DNA of 64,000 nt from Xylophilus rhododendri (GTDB taxonomy: Bacteria; Pseudomonadota; Gammaproteobacteria; Burkholderiales; Burkholderiaceae_C): NCBI RefSeq assembly GCF_009906855.1, contig NZ_CP047650.1:5022001-5086000 (forward strand), given 5' to 3'. Positions 32,820 to 42,015 of this stretch are shown here, one piece after another; the first letter of the stretch is position 1; each line of letters opens with the position of its first letter. A program made the translations under genes and the position numbers. The notes under the pieces were generated by a model. That model was given only the letters and a program-made list of their open reading frames with translations. It searched no databases and was not told the DNA's origin.

Positions 32820-33635
32820 TCAGTTCAGCTGGTTGTGGTAGTGATGGGAATCCGTTCGGTAGAAGCCGCGGCGCAGCTCCATGGGGGCGTCGTTGTAGGT
32901 GAAGGACAGGCGCTCGACGCTCAACAGCGGGCTGCCTTCCTTCACGTCCAGCAGCTGCGCCTGGTCGGCGGCGGCGGCCACGGCGCGCAGCTTCTCGTCG
33001 GCGCGCACCATACGCACGCCGAAGTCGATCTCGAACATGGCGTAGGTGGGGCCCTGGTAGGCCAGCATCTGCTGCGCGGTGAGGCCCTTGAAGGCCTGGC
33101 CGGGCAGCCAGATGTCTTCCAGCACCCGCGGCACGCCGGCGAACATCAGCACGCGGCGGGCCTGCATCACGGCCTCGCCGCTGCGCAGCTGCAGGGCGCG
33201 CGCCACCTCGGCGGAAGCGCGCACCCGCTTGCATTCGAGCACGCGGCGTTCGGAGGGCTCGTATTCGCCGGTGTCGTTGCGCAGTTTAAGGAAGCGGTAC
33301 TGCACCTGGCGCTCGGAGTGGGTGGCCACGAAGGTGCCCTTGCCCTGGCGGCGGATCAGCAGGTTGTCGCCGGCCAGCTCGTCGATGGCCTTGCGCACCG
33401 TGCCCTGGCTGACGCGGAAACGCGCGGCCAGGTCGTTCTCGGAGGGGATGGCTTCGCCGGGCTTCCAGTCGCCGGCTTCCAGACGCTGCAGGATCCGGGT
33501 CTTGATCTGCTGGTAGAGCGGGCTGAATGCTGGCGCCGCACCCTCGTCGCCGACGACGTCGGGAGCGGATGGTTCCGCGGCGGATGGGGCTGGGGGCATC
33601 GTGGTGGCGAGGGGGCTTCGGCAGGCGGCGGGCAT
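32820..33635 (-). CDS. GntR-family regulator with UTRA domain
   Basis: Regulator of about 271 aa: an N-terminal Ala/Pro-rich tail, a GntR winged helix (about residues 40-105, YQQIKTRILQRLEAGDWKPG and SENDLAARFRVSQGTVRKAI with RRQGKGTFVA), then a UTRA ligand-binding domain of the HutC subfamily (ERRVLECKRVRASAEVARAL). The start is uncertain among ATG 33635, ATG 33599 and an upstream TTG. It sits between sdhC and mdh, divergent from mdh, a position conserved in Comamonadaceae. The ligand is probably a small acid or CoA-linked metabolite. The palindrome at 33671 is a candidate operator. Confidence 0.9.
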   Translation of the reverse strand: MPAACRSPLATTMPPAPSAAEPSAPDVVGDEGAAPAFSPLYQQIKTRILQRLEAGDWKPGEAIPSENDLAARFRVSQGTVRKAIDELAGDNLLIRRQGKGTFVATHSERQVQYRFLKLRNDTGEYEPSERRVLECKRVRASAEVARALQLRSGEAVMQARRVLMFAGVPRVLEDIWLPGQAFKGLTAQQMLAYQGPTYAMFEIDFGVRMVRADEKLRAVAAAADQAQLLDVKEGSPLLSVERLSFTYNDAPMELRRGFYRTDSHHYHNQLN

Positions 33636-33670
33636 GATGGCACGGCCTGCCGGCAACGCCCGCGATCATA

Positions 33671-33689
33671 TCTTATATAAGACATAAGA
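33671..33689. promoter_or_regulatory. candidate operator between the GntR gene and mdh
   Basis: A perfect 12-base palindrome TCTTATATAAGA (33671-33682) overlaps a direct repeat ATAAGAC-ATAAGAC. It is strikingly AT-rich in this GC-rich DNA. It lies about 36 bases upstream of the GntR gene start and 165 bases from mdh, so it suits autoregulation or control of both genes. Assignment to this regulator is inference. Confidence 0.5.
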
Positions 33690-33846
33690 CAAGTTGACCG
33701 CCCGGAAATAACGGCAGTACACTCCCGCGCTGTCCGCCCGGCGGCGATTTTTCGCTAGCGGCCACGGCAGGAAATGCCGGCAAACACTTTGCGAACGGCA
33801 TGCGGCGGGCGACTTTTTCCATTTCCCATCCCCTGGAGTCCTTCCC

Positions 33847-34836
33847 ATGAGCAAGAAGCCCGTCCGCGTCGCCGTCACCGGCGCCGCCGGCCAAATCGGT
33901 TACGCCCTGCTGTTCCGCATCGCCTCGGGCGAAATGCTGGGCAAGGACCAGCCCGTGATCCTGCAGCTGCTCGAAGTGCCCGTCGAAGGCCCGCAGAAGG
34001 CCCTGAAGGGCGTGATGATGGAGCTCGACGACTGCGCCTTCCCGCTGCTGGTCGGCATGGAAGCCCACAGCGATCCGATGACCGCCTTCAAGGACGTCGA
34101 CTACGCCCTGCTGGTCGGCTCGCGTCCCCGCGGCCCCGGCATGGAACGTGCCGAGCTGCTGGCCGTCAACGGCGCCATCTTCACCGCCCAGGGCGCCGCC
34201 CTGAACGCCGTCGCCAGCCGCGACGTCAAGGTGCTGGTGGTCGGCAACCCCGCCAACACCAACGCCTACATCGCCATGAAGAGCGCGCCGGACCTGCCGC
34301 GCGAGAACTTCACCGCCATGCTGCGCCTGGACCACAACCGCGCCGCCAGCCAGATCGCCGCCAAGACCGGCAAGGCCGTGGCCGCCATCGAGAAGCTGAC
34401 CGTCTGGGGCAACCACTCGCCCACGATGTACGCCGACTACCGCTTCGCCACCATCGGCGGCGAGAGCGTGGCCAAGATGATCAACGACCAGGAATGGAAC
34501 GCCAACACCTTCCTGCCCACCGTCGGCAAGCGCGGCGCGGCCATCATCGAGGCGCGCGGTTCCTCTTCCGCCGCATCGGCCGCCAACGCCGCCATCGACC
34601 ACATGCGCGACTGGGCGCTGGGCACGCAGGGCAAGTGGGTCACCATGGGCGTTCCGTCCAATGGCGAATACGGCATCCCCAAGGACGTGATGTTCGGCTT
34701 CCCGGTCACCACCGAAGGCGGAAAATACAAGATCGTCGAAGGCCTGGAGATCGACGCCTTCAGCCAGGAACGCATCGACAAGACGCTGAAGGAACTGCAG
34801 GACGAGCAAGCCGGCGTTGCCCACCTCGTCAAGTAA
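33847..34836 (+). CDS. mdh: malate dehydrogenase
   Basis: NAD-dependent oxidation of malate to oxaloacetate; 329 aa of the cytosolic-type MDH subfamily found in betaproteobacteria. The nucleotide-binding segment is [20 protein letters not shown] near the N-terminus; substrate arginines are in [15 protein letters not shown]; the active site is near [11 protein letters not shown] and IWGNHS-like [10 protein letters not shown] with the catalytic His. RBS-like GGAG lies just upstream. It is the first gene of the plus-strand block mdh-tam-lyase. Confidence 0.97.
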   Translation: MSKKPVRVAVTGAAGQIGYALLFRIASGEMLGKDQPVILQLLEVPVEGPQKALKGVMMELDDCAFPLLVGMEAHSDPMTAFKDVDYALLVGSRPRGPGMERAELLAVNGAIFTAQGAALNAVASRDVKVLVVGNPANTNAYIAMKSAPDLPRENFTAMLRLDHNRAASQIAAKTGKAVAAIEKLTVWGNHSPTMYADYRFATIGGESVAKMINDQEWNANTFLPTVGKRGAAIIEARGSSSAASAANAAIDHMRDWALGTQGKWVTMGVPSNGEYGIPKDVMFGFPVTTEGGKYKIVEGLEIDAFSQERIDKTLKELQDEQAGVAHLVK

Positions 34837-34879
34837 GCAGTCCGGCAAGCAAACGCCCGAGTTACCGCGAAGGAACATC

Positions 34880-35659
34880 ATGGCCGAGTGGAACCCCAGC
34901 CTCTACAGCAGATTCGAGGACGAGCGCACCCGCCCGGCCCGCGAGCTGCTGGCGCGGGTTCCGCTGGCCGAGGTGCGCCACGCGGTGGACCTGGGCTGCG
35001 GCCCGGCCAACTCCACCGAGTTGATCGTGCAGCGCTTCCCCGGTGCCGAGACCATCGGCACCGACAACTCAAAGCCCATGCTCGACAGCGCCCGAAAGCG
35101 CCTGCCGGGCGTGCGCTTCGACTTGTCGGATATCTCCACCTGGCAGCCCGAAACGGCGCCGGACCTGATCTATGCCAACGCCTCCCTGCAGTGGGTGCCC
35201 GGCCACGAGACGCTGATCCCGCGCCTCTTCGACAGCCTGGCCCCCGGCGGCGTGCTGGCCATCCAGATGCCGGACAACCGCGACGAGCCCACCCATCGGG
35301 CCATGCGCGATGTCGGTGCCATGCAGCCCTGGGCCGAGCACATCGGCGACATCGAGAAGCTGCGCACCGCCATCCTGCCGCTGTCCGCCTACTACGACAT
35401 GCTGGCGCCGCAGGCGGAGAACGTGGATGTGTGGCACACCATCTACCAGCACCGCATGGATTCGCCGCAGGCCATCGTCGACTGGGTCAGCGGCACCGGG
35501 CTCAAGCCCTTCGTCGCGCCGCTCGACGACGCATTGAAGGCCAGCTACCTGGCCGAATACCTGCGCCGCATCGAGGCCGGCTACCCCCCGCGCGCCGACG
35601 GCAAGCTGCTGCTGGCCTTCCCGCGCATGTTCATCGTGGCGCAGAAGAAAAAAGCATGA
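34880..35659 (+). CDS. tam: trans-aconitate 2-methyltransferase
   Basis: SAM-dependent methyltransferase of 259 aa, a length typical of Tam. The SAM-binding motif I is VDLGCGPANSTELI near residue 40, followed by GTDNSKPMLDSARKRLPGV and Y-ANASLQWVPGH, the family signature; VWHTIYQHRM lies in the C-terminal part. Tam methylates trans-aconitate, an inhibitory by-product of aconitase, which fits the neighbouring acnB and mdh. AAGGA precedes the ATG. Its stop overlaps the next start (ATGA). Confidence 0.92.
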   Translation: MAEWNPSLYSRFEDERTRPARELLARVPLAEVRHAVDLGCGPANSTELIVQRFPGAETIGTDNSKPMLDSARKRLPGVRFDLSDISTWQPETAPDLIYANASLQWVPGHETLIPRLFDSLAPGGVLAIQMPDNRDEPTHRAMRDVGAMQPWAEHIGDIEKLRTAILPLSAYYDMLAPQAENVDVWHTIYQHRMDSPQAIVDWVSGTGLKPFVAPLDDALKASYLAEYLRRIEAGYPPRADGKLLLAFPRMFIVAQKKKA

Positions 35660-36660
35660 TCGACACGACAGCCCTGCATCCCCGCCAGGCCCTGCTGGGC
35701 GCCCAGGCCGGCGCCGTCGTGCTGCCGGTGTGCGACCACTACAGCGGCGTCGAAGCCCGCATGAAGAAGAGCCTGCAGCTGCAGGCCGAGATGACCGAGG
35801 AGTTCGGCACCTGCGTCTTCGACGTGACCCTGGACTGCGAGGACGGCGCCGCCGCCGGCGCAGAGGCCGAGCATGCCGACCTGGTCACCGGCCTGGCCCT
35901 GGCCGCGGCGCCCGGCGCGCGGGTGGCGGTACGGGTGCATCCGGTGGACCATCCCGCCTTCGAGGCCGACGTTGCGCACATCGTCGGCCGCGCCGGCCAG
36001 CGGCTCTGCCACGTGATGATTCCGAAGGTCGAGACGCTCGCCGACGTGGAACGCGCCGTGGCCGCCGTGGACGCAGCCGGCGCCACCGGCCTGCCGCTGC
36101 AGGTGCTGATCGAATCGCCCGGCGCGGTGCGCCGCGCCTTCGAGATCGCCGCCCATCCCCGGGTGCAGTCGCTGTCCTTCGGCCTGATGGATTTCGTCTC
36201 GGCGCATGCCGGCGCGATCCCCGCCGCCGGCATGGGCGTGGCCGGCCAGTTCAGCCATCCGCTGGTGGTGCGGGCCAAGCTGGAGATCGCCTCCGCCGCG
36301 CATGCCTCGGGCAAGGTCCCGTCGCACTGCGTGGTCACCGAATTCTCCGACCTCGCGGCGGTCACCCAGGCCGCGCGCCGGGCCGCCCGCGAGTTCGGCT
36401 ATACACGGATGTGGAGCATCCACCCGGCGCAGATCCGCCCGGTGCTGGAGGCTTTCGCACCCGACCCGTCCGAAGTCGAGACGGCCGCCCTGATCGTCGC
36501 CGCCGCCCAGGCAGCCGACTGGGCGCCGATCGCCTTCGGCGGACACCTGCACGACCGCGCCAGCTACCGCCATTTCTGGCAGGTGCTGGAACGCGCCCAC
36601 CGTACCGGCCGACCCTTGCCGCCGCAGGCCCGCGACTGGTTCCAGCCCGTCGCCGCCTGA
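35656..36660 (+). CDS. HpcH/HpaI aldolase / CitE-like CoA ester lyase
   Basis: TIM-barrel lyase of 334 aa of the CitE/malyl-CoA lyase superfamily. Landmarks are VCDHYSGVEARMKKSLQ, VTLDCEDGAAAG (the family's D-x-EDG), VRVHPVDHPAF, IPKVET, the active-site Glu in LQVLIESPGAV, and SFGLMDFVSAHAG; the C-terminus has MWSIHPAQI. Members cleave or hydrolyse malyl-, citramalyl- or citryl-CoA. Its start overlaps the tam stop by four bases, so the two are coupled. The exact substrate is unknown; the setting among TCA genes suggests a dicarboxylic or tricarboxylic acyl-CoA. Confidence 0.88.
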   Translation: MIDTTALHPRQALLGAQAGAVVLPVCDHYSGVEARMKKSLQLQAEMTEEFGTCVFDVTLDCEDGAAAGAEAEHADLVTGLALAAAPGARVAVRVHPVDHPAFEADVAHIVGRAGQRLCHVMIPKVETLADVERAVAAVDAAGATGLPLQVLIESPGAVRRAFEIAAHPRVQSLSFGLMDFVSAHAGAIPAAGMGVAGQFSHPLVVRAKLEIASAAHASGKVPSHCVVTEFSDLAAVTQAARRAAREFGYTRMWSIHPAQIRPVLEAFAPDPSEVETAALIVAAAQAADWAPIAFGGHLHDRASYRHFWQVLERAHRTGRPLPPQARDWFQPVAA

Positions 36661-36717
36661 TTCCGAACCGTTTTTCCCGTGTTGCCCGCTCACCTGCGCA
36701 TCCGACCAGATTTCCCC

Positions 36718-37347
36718 ATGAAAAAGCTCCTCATCGCCAGCCTGATCGCCTGTGTCCTGCCCCTGGCCGCCCAGGCCCAGGATGCCGCCAAACCCGCGGC
36801 CAAGACCGCCGCCAAGCCGGCCGCCACTGCCAAGCCCGCCGCTGCCAAGCCTGCCGCTGCCGCCAAGCCCGCCACCACCACGGCCAAGTCCAGCCACCAC
36901 GGCAAGGCCAAGCCCAAGCTGGCCCGCTCGGCCGCCAAGGCGGTCGAGGAAGTCACGCCCGTCGACACCGATACCGACGTGACCCTGTCGCCCGAGGACA
37001 TCGAGATCGCCGGCCGGGTCTATACCGGCAACATCCGCTGCGAACTCGGCGCCAACGTGCAGGTCACCGCCGACGAGAAGCACCCCGGCTTCTTCACCGT
37101 GCAGATCCAGCGCAACCGCTACCGCATGCACCCGGTGGTCAGCCGCACCGGCGCGATCCGCCTGGAAGACCCGCGCGCCGGCGCGCTGTGGCTGCAGCTG
37201 GGCAACAAGTCCATGCTGATGAACCAGAAGATCGGCGAACGCATGGCCGACGAATGCCAGAGCCCGCAGCAGACCGCCATGGCCGAAGAGCTGCGCAAGA
37301 ACCCGCCCAAGAGCCTGTTCGAAGGCGCGGACGCTCCGAAGAACTGA
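36718..37347 (+). CDS. periplasmic protein with Lys/Pro/Ala-rich linker
   Basis: Unrecognised exported protein of 209 aa. Residues 1-21 are a signal peptide (MKKLLIASLIACVLPLAAQA, cleavage before Q-D). Residues about 22-75 are a repetitive KPAA/AKPA chain, histone H1-like and probably disordered. Residues 85-209 form a compact domain (VYTGNIRCELGANVQVTADE, with Cys and a later E-C-QSP) that could contain a disulfide. Such proteins are commonly encoded between the lyase and acnB in relatives, but their role is unknown to me. Confidence 0.8.
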   Translation: MKKLLIASLIACVLPLAAQAQDAAKPAAKTAAKPAATAKPAAAKPAAAAKPATTTAKSSHHGKAKPKLARSAAKAVEEVTPVDTDTDVTLSPEDIEIAGRVYTGNIRCELGANVQVTADEKHPGFFTVQIQRNRYRMHPVVSRTGAIRLEDPRAGALWLQLGNKSMLMNQKIGERMADECQSPQQTAMAEELRKNPPKSLFEGADAPKN

Positions 37348-37389
37348 TTTCCCCTCCCTTTCCCCCACGATCCAAGACGGAGAACGACG

Positions 37390-39978
37390 ATGTTGCAAGC
37401 CTACGTTGAACATGTCGCCGAGCGCGCCGCGCTCGGCATCCCGCCGCTGCCGCTGACGGCCAAGCAGACCGCCGAACTGATCGAGCTGCTGAAGACCCCG
37501 CCCGCCGGCTCGGCCGACTTCCTGCTCAACCTGATCACGCACCGCGTTCCCGCCGGCGTCGACGACGCCGCCAAGGTCAAGGCCAGCTACCTCGCGGCCG
37601 TCGCCCTGGGCACCGAGAAGAGCCCGCTGATCAGCCGCGCCAAGGCCACCGAACTGCTGGGCACCATGCTCGGCGGCTACAACATCAGCCCGCTGATCCA
37701 GCTGCTGGACGACGCGGAAGTCGGCGGCGCTGCCGCCGATGCGCTCAAGAAGACGCTGCTGATGTTCGACCAGTTCCACGACGTCAAGGAAAAGGCCGAC
37801 GCGGGCAACGCCAACGCCAAGTCCGTGATCCAGAGCTGGGCCGATGCCGAATGGTTCACCAGCCGTCCGGAAGTGCCCGAGAGCATCACCCTGTCGGTCT
37901 TCAAGGTCACCGGCGAGACCAACACCGACGACCTGTCGCCCGCGCCCGACGCCTGGAGCCGCCCGGACATCCCGCTGCACGCCCTGGCGATGCTCAAGAA
38001 CAAGCGCGACGGCATCGAGCCCGAGGAAGACGGCAAGCGCGGCCCGATCAAGTTCATCGAGGACCTGCGCGCCCGCGGCAACCTGGTGGCCTACGTCGGC
38101 GACGTGGTCGGCACCGGCTCTTCCCGCAAGTCCGCCACCAACTCGGTGCTGTGGTTCACCGGCGAGGACATCCCCTTCGTGCCGAACAAGCGTTTCGGCG
38201 GCGTGTGCCTGGGCAACAAGATCGCCCCGATCTTCTACAACACCATGGAAGACGCCGGCGCGCTGCCGATCGAACTGGACGTGAGCCAGATGAACATGGG
38301 CGACACCGTCGAGCTGCGCCCCTACGAAGGCAAGGCTCTGAAGGACGGCCAGGTCATCGCCGAGTTCACCGTCAAGAGCGACGTGCTGTTCGACGAAGTG
38401 CGCGCCGGCGGCCGCATTCCGCTGATCGTCGGCCGCGGCCTGACCGCCAAGGCGCGCGAGGCCCTGGGCCTGCCCGCCTCCACGCTGTTCCGCCTGCCGC
38501 AGGACCCGGTCGATACCGGCAAGGGCTACACCCTGGCGCAGAAGATGGTCGGCCGCGCCTGCGGCCTGCCCGAAGGCAAGGGCGTGCGCCCGGGCACCTA
38601 CTGCGAACCGCGCATGACCTCGGTCGGCTCGCAGGACACCACCGGCCCCATGACCCGCGACGAGCTGAAGGACCTGGCCTGCCTGGGCTTCTCGGCCGAC
38701 CTGGTTATGCAGTCCTTCTGCCACACCGCGGCCTATCCGAAGCCGGTGGACGTCAAGACCCACCACGAGCTGCCCGAGTTCATCAGCACCCGCGGCGGCA
38801 TCTCGCTCAAGCCCGGCGACGGCGTGATCCACAGCTGGCTCAACCGCTTCCTGCTGCCCGACACCGTCGGCACCGGCGGCGACAGCCACACGCGTTTCCC
38901 GATCGGCATCTCCTTCCCGGCCGGCTCCGGCCTGGTGGCCTTCGCCGCCGCCACCGGCGTGATGCCGCTGGACATGCCCGAATCGGTGCTGGTGCGCTTC
39001 AAGGGCGAGAAGATGATGCCCGGCGTCACCCTGCGTGACCTGGTCAACGCGATTCCGCTCTACGCCATCAAGGCCGGCCTGCTGACGGTGGACAAGAAGG
39101 GCAAGAAGAACATCTTCTCCGGCCGCATCCTGGAGATCGAAGGCCTGCCGAACCTGAAGGTGGAACAGGCCTTCGAGCTGTCGGACGCTTCCGCCGAACG
39201 CTCGGCCGCCGGCTGCACGGTCAAGCTCAACAAGGAGCCGATGATCGAGTACATCAACAGCAACATCACCCTGATGCGCTGGATGATCTCCGAAGGCTAT
39301 GCCGACGCCCGCACCCTGGGCCGCCGCATCGCCGCCCAGGAAGCCTGGCTGAAGAACCCGCAGCTGCTCGAAGGGGATGCGGATGCGGACTACGCCGCCG
39401 TGATCGAGATCGACCTGGCCGACATCCACGAACCCATCGTGGCCTGCCCGAACGATCCGGACGACGTGAAGACCCTGTCGGAAGTGGCCGGCGCCACCAT
39501 CGACGAAGTCTTCATCGGCTCCTGCATGACCAATATTGGCCACTTCCGCGCGGCCTCGAAGCTGCTCGAAGGCAAGCGCGACATGCCGGTCAAGCTGTGG
39601 ATCGCACCGCCGACCAAGATGGATGCCGCCCAGCTGACCGAGGAGGGCCATTACGGTGTCTTCGGCTCGGCCGGCGCGCGCACCGAAATGCCGGGCTGCT
39701 CGCTGTGCATGGGCAACCAGGCACAGGTGCGCGAGGGCGCGACGGTGATGTCGACCAGCACCCGCAACTTCCCCAACCGCCTGGGCAAGAACACCTTCGT
39801 CTACCTGGGTTCGGCCGAGCTGGCCGCGATCTGCTCGCGCCTGGGCCGCATCCCGACCAAGGCCGAGTACATGGAAGGCGTGGGCGTGCTGGATGCGTCC
39901 AGCAGCAAGATCTACCAGTACCTGAACTTCGACAAGATCGAGTCGTTCACCGAGGCGGCCGCCAAGGTTCCGGCCTGA
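37390..39978 (+). CDS. acnB: bifunctional aconitate hydratase 2 / 2-methylisocitrate dehydratase
   Basis: Aconitase B, 862 aa, converting citrate to isocitrate and acting in the 2-methylcitrate cycle. The AcnB-only N-terminal HEAT-like domain ([20 protein letters not shown]) comes first, then the swivel domain ([16 protein letters not shown]), then the [4Fe-4S] domains with [37 protein letters not shown] and GCSLCMGNQ carrying the cluster cysteines. It is the last gene of the mdh block. Two hairpins follow. Confidence 0.97.
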   Translation: MLQAYVEHVAERAALGIPPLPLTAKQTAELIELLKTPPAGSADFLLNLITHRVPAGVDDAAKVKASYLAAVALGTEKSPLISRAKATELLGTMLGGYNISPLIQLLDDAEVGGAAADALKKTLLMFDQFHDVKEKADAGNANAKSVIQSWADAEWFTSRPEVPESITLSVFKVTGETNTDDLSPAPDAWSRPDIPLHALAMLKNKRDGIEPEEDGKRGPIKFIEDLRARGNLVAYVGDVVGTGSSRKSATNSVLWFTGEDIPFVPNKRFGGVCLGNKIAPIFYNTMEDAGALPIELDVSQMNMGDTVELRPYEGKALKDGQVIAEFTVKSDVLFDEVRAGGRIPLIVGRGLTAKAREALGLPASTLFRLPQDPVDTGKGYTLAQKMVGRACGLPEGKGVRPGTYCEPRMTSVGSQDTTGPMTRDELKDLACLGFSADLVMQSFCHTAAYPKPVDVKTHHELPEFISTRGGISLKPGDGVIHSWLNRFLLPDTVGTGGDSHTRFPIGISFPAGSGLVAFAAATGVMPLDMPESVLVRFKGEKMMPGVTLRDLVNAIPLYAIKAGLLTVDKKGKKNIFSGRILEIEGLPNLKVEQAFELSDASAERSAAGCTVKLNKEPMIEYINSNITLMRWMISEGYADARTLGRRIAAQEAWLKNPQLLEGDADADYAAVIEIDLADIHEPIVACPNDPDDVKTLSEVAGATIDEVFIGSCMTNIGHFRAASKLLEGKRDMPVKLWIAPPTKMDAAQLTEEGHYGVFGSAGARTEMPGCSLCMGNQAQVREGATVMSTSTRNFPNRLGKNTFVYLGSAELAAICSRLGRIPTKAEYMEGVGVLDASSSKIYQYLNFDKIESFTEAAAKVPA

Positions 39979-39984
39979 GTTCGC

Positions 39985-40000
39985 GGCCCCTTGCGGGGCC
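39985..40000 (+). terminator. small stem-loop after acnB
   Basis: GGCCCC with GGGGCC around a 4-base loop. It has no T-run and lies just before the stronger terminator. Confidence 0.4.
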
Positions 40001-40008
40001 TTGAAGAC

Positions 40009-40043
40009 AAAGCCCTGCAGGCCGGTGCCTGCGGGGCTTTTTT
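40009..40043 (+). terminator. intrinsic terminator after acnB
   Basis: A 13-bp stem with one G-T pair (AAGCCCTGCAGGC with GCCTGCGGGGCTT) is followed by a T-run. It ends the acnB transcript and also separates it from the convergent orphan gene. Confidence 0.88.
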
Positions 40044-40062
40044 CATGGCCGGCGGCGCCGTT

Positions 40063-41994
40063 TCACAGGCGTGAAAGATCGACCCCGTCCAGCACCAGGA
40101 CCGGCCCGCGCGGGCCGGGGCCAGCAGGCTCCGCGGCAGTGGTCGGCCCTGCACTCTGCAAGGCGCTTGTGGTCTCTTCCAGCGCCGAACATAGAGCCCG
40201 GTGGCAGGCAGGAAACCATTCGGCGAGCTCGAAGTCCACGTCCAGGCTCTCCAGGACATGCAGCCGCGGTCCGGGCCGCAGCAGTTCGCGGCTCAATGCC
40301 AGGACCGTATCGATGTGCTCGGCGCAGTGGTGCGAACCGGTGCCCCTGTCCTGTCCGCGCCATTGGCGTGTGCGGCCGGCCCAGGTGCCGAGAAGCGCGG
40401 CCAGATGGCCGTCGTCGGGCGCCACCCGGCGCAGCAGCGGGGCGACGGACCTGAGATAGAACTCCGCACCCCTGGGTTGCTCCAGCAAGGGGCTCATGTG
40501 CAAAAGACAGCGCTGGATGTCTCGGTCGGGGAGCGTGCGCGCTTCCATGCGACGGCAGAGCCCTTCGACCAGGCGCCATTGCACGGGCGCACGGTCTCGG
40601 AGCGACGGGACGGCGATCTGCGCGAGAACGCAGCCGCCGTCCGTTGACACGCAGGCCGCGGCCTCCCTGCCGATGGCCGCCAGCATCCGCTGTGCCTGCG
40701 AGGTGTGGCCGAGCAGGAGGCACTGGGCCGCGGTGACCAGGTGCTGGCGGCTATTGCCGTAGTCGGCTGAGCCGGGTGGCGCGGCGCGCATGATTTCAAG
40801 GCAGGCCGTGGCTGCCGCATCGGCATCGCAGGAAGCGTGGCTGAGCCTGCTGGTCCACTTCACGACCGACGCGGCAGCCAGCGGCGGCAGGCATCGCGTG
40901 GCCTTGCGGATGAGCTGCGTCGTGGCGGTGGATGGCATGATCATCTGCGAGAGGTGGTGCAGGCTGCGCCCCAGGCATCTTCCGGGGGTCTGCTCGATGG
41001 CCGCGACCAGGCGGCCCACCTGGTCGGGATGCGCGTCGAGCAAGAGCATGAGGTAGCCGAGGTTTTCCACCATCAGTCCGCGATAGGCGGGCGCTGCCTG
41101 GACCACACGATCCACCCATGCGGCATGCTCGTGCTGGTGCGGCCGCCGCAGCGTCCGGCTCTCCCGCTGGTGGGTCAGGACCTGCATCAGCCAGCAGTGG
41201 AAGCGCACCGCGGGTCGGTGCTGCGGGGCGACGTTCTCCAGCAGCTGCAGCACGAAGGGCGGCAGGCGCAGGGCCGAGGTGTCCTGGTAGTTGGTGCGCG
41301 CCGCGGACAGCAGGCCCAGCAGCCGGGCGGTTTCGTGCTGCAAGGCCGGTGTCTGCAAAGCCGCCTGACCGGCGGCCGAGACCAGCGCCTGCAGGGTCGG
41401 GTCTTCCAGCGGCGTCTGCTGCGACAGGCACTGGCAGGCGAACCGCAAGGCGCCTTCCAGCTGGCGCACGGCGTGCCAGGGCCAGCTCGTGCCGGGCCAG
41501 CCTTCGGCCGGCCGATGTGCACTTGCCCGCAGCGCCGCATCGATGAGCGCGCAGGCCTGGCGGGTGTTCAGCGCCCGCGCTTGCAGCAGCTCTTGTGCGG
41601 CGCTCCAGAAGACCTGCCAGCAGCCGGGCTGGTAGCGCCAGCCGCCGAGGTTGCCGCCGTTGGGCAAGGTGCCGATCTGCAGCACCAGGGTCGCCAGCGC
41701 ATCGGCGTCGGCGCCCGCCATCGCGTGCTTGAGGCGTTCCGCCGCCGCGGCCGGACCGTAGGCTTCCAGGCTGGGGTGCCCGGGGCAGTACAGGCCCGCG
41801 ACCGTGTCGGTGGCGGAGGGTTTGCCTTGAAGCGCCAGGAGGTCCGCCACCATGAGCTGGACCTCCGTAGGCACATCCTCCAGGCGCGTGGGGCCGGCTG
41901 GACTGGATCTGCCCGCCCTGGAGCTTGTCAGCAGGCGAAGCAGCGGGGAGCGCGAACGCGCCCTTGCGGTGGTGGGTTCGTAGGACGGGTACAT
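40063..41994 (-). CDS. large helical orphan protein, paralogue of the gene at 42016
   Basis: Unrecognised protein of 643 aa starting MYPSYEPTTARARSRSP, a Ser/Arg-rich N-terminus like many type III secretion signals. Residues about 38-56 (LEDVPTEVQLMVADLLAL) fit the beginning of an F-box. The rest is a long run of helices rich in Ala, Leu and His, possibly a repeat solenoid, without membrane segments. It is homologous to the upstream gene: RLKHAM-x(n)-NLGGWRYQPGCWQVFWSAA here matches RLKQQL-x(n)-NLPAWEFQGNCWRALWLVA there. It begins 21 bases after that gene's stop, so the two probably form an operon. Candidate secreted effector; function unknown. Confidence 0.65.
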   Translation of the reverse strand: MYPSYEPTTARARSRSPLLRLLTSSRAGRSSPAGPTRLEDVPTEVQLMVADLLALQGKPSATDTVAGLYCPGHPSLEAYGPAAAAERLKHAMAGADADALATLVLQIGTLPNGGNLGGWRYQPGCWQVFWSAAQELLQARALNTRQACALIDAALRASAHRPAEGWPGTSWPWHAVRQLEGALRFACQCLSQQTPLEDPTLQALVSAAGQAALQTPALQHETARLLGLLSAARTNYQDTSALRLPPFVLQLLENVAPQHRPAVRFHCWLMQVLTHQRESRTLRRPHQHEHAAWVDRVVQAAPAYRGLMVENLGYLMLLLDAHPDQVGRLVAAIEQTPGRCLGRSLHHLSQMIMPSTATTQLIRKATRCLPPLAAASVVKWTSRLSHASCDADAAATACLEIMRAAPPGSADYGNSRQHLVTAAQCLLLGHTSQAQRMLAAIGREAAACVSTDGGCVLAQIAVPSLRDRAPVQWRLVEGLCRRMEARTLPDRDIQRCLLHMSPLLEQPRGAEFYLRSVAPLLRRVAPDDGHLAALLGTWAGRTRQWRGQDRGTGSHHCAEHIDTVLALSRELLRPGPRLHVLESLDVDFELAEWFPACHRALCSALEETTSALQSAGPTTAAEPAGPGPRGPVLVLDGVDLSRL

Positions 41995-42015
41995 GGTGGA
42001 TAAGAGCTGAATTTT

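Noticed and set aside
35581..39651. Minus-strand open frame of 1356 codons
   Set aside because: It lies entirely antisense to the lyase, the periplasmic protein gene and acnB, and its translation is Gly/His/Gln/Arg-rich with no family similarity.
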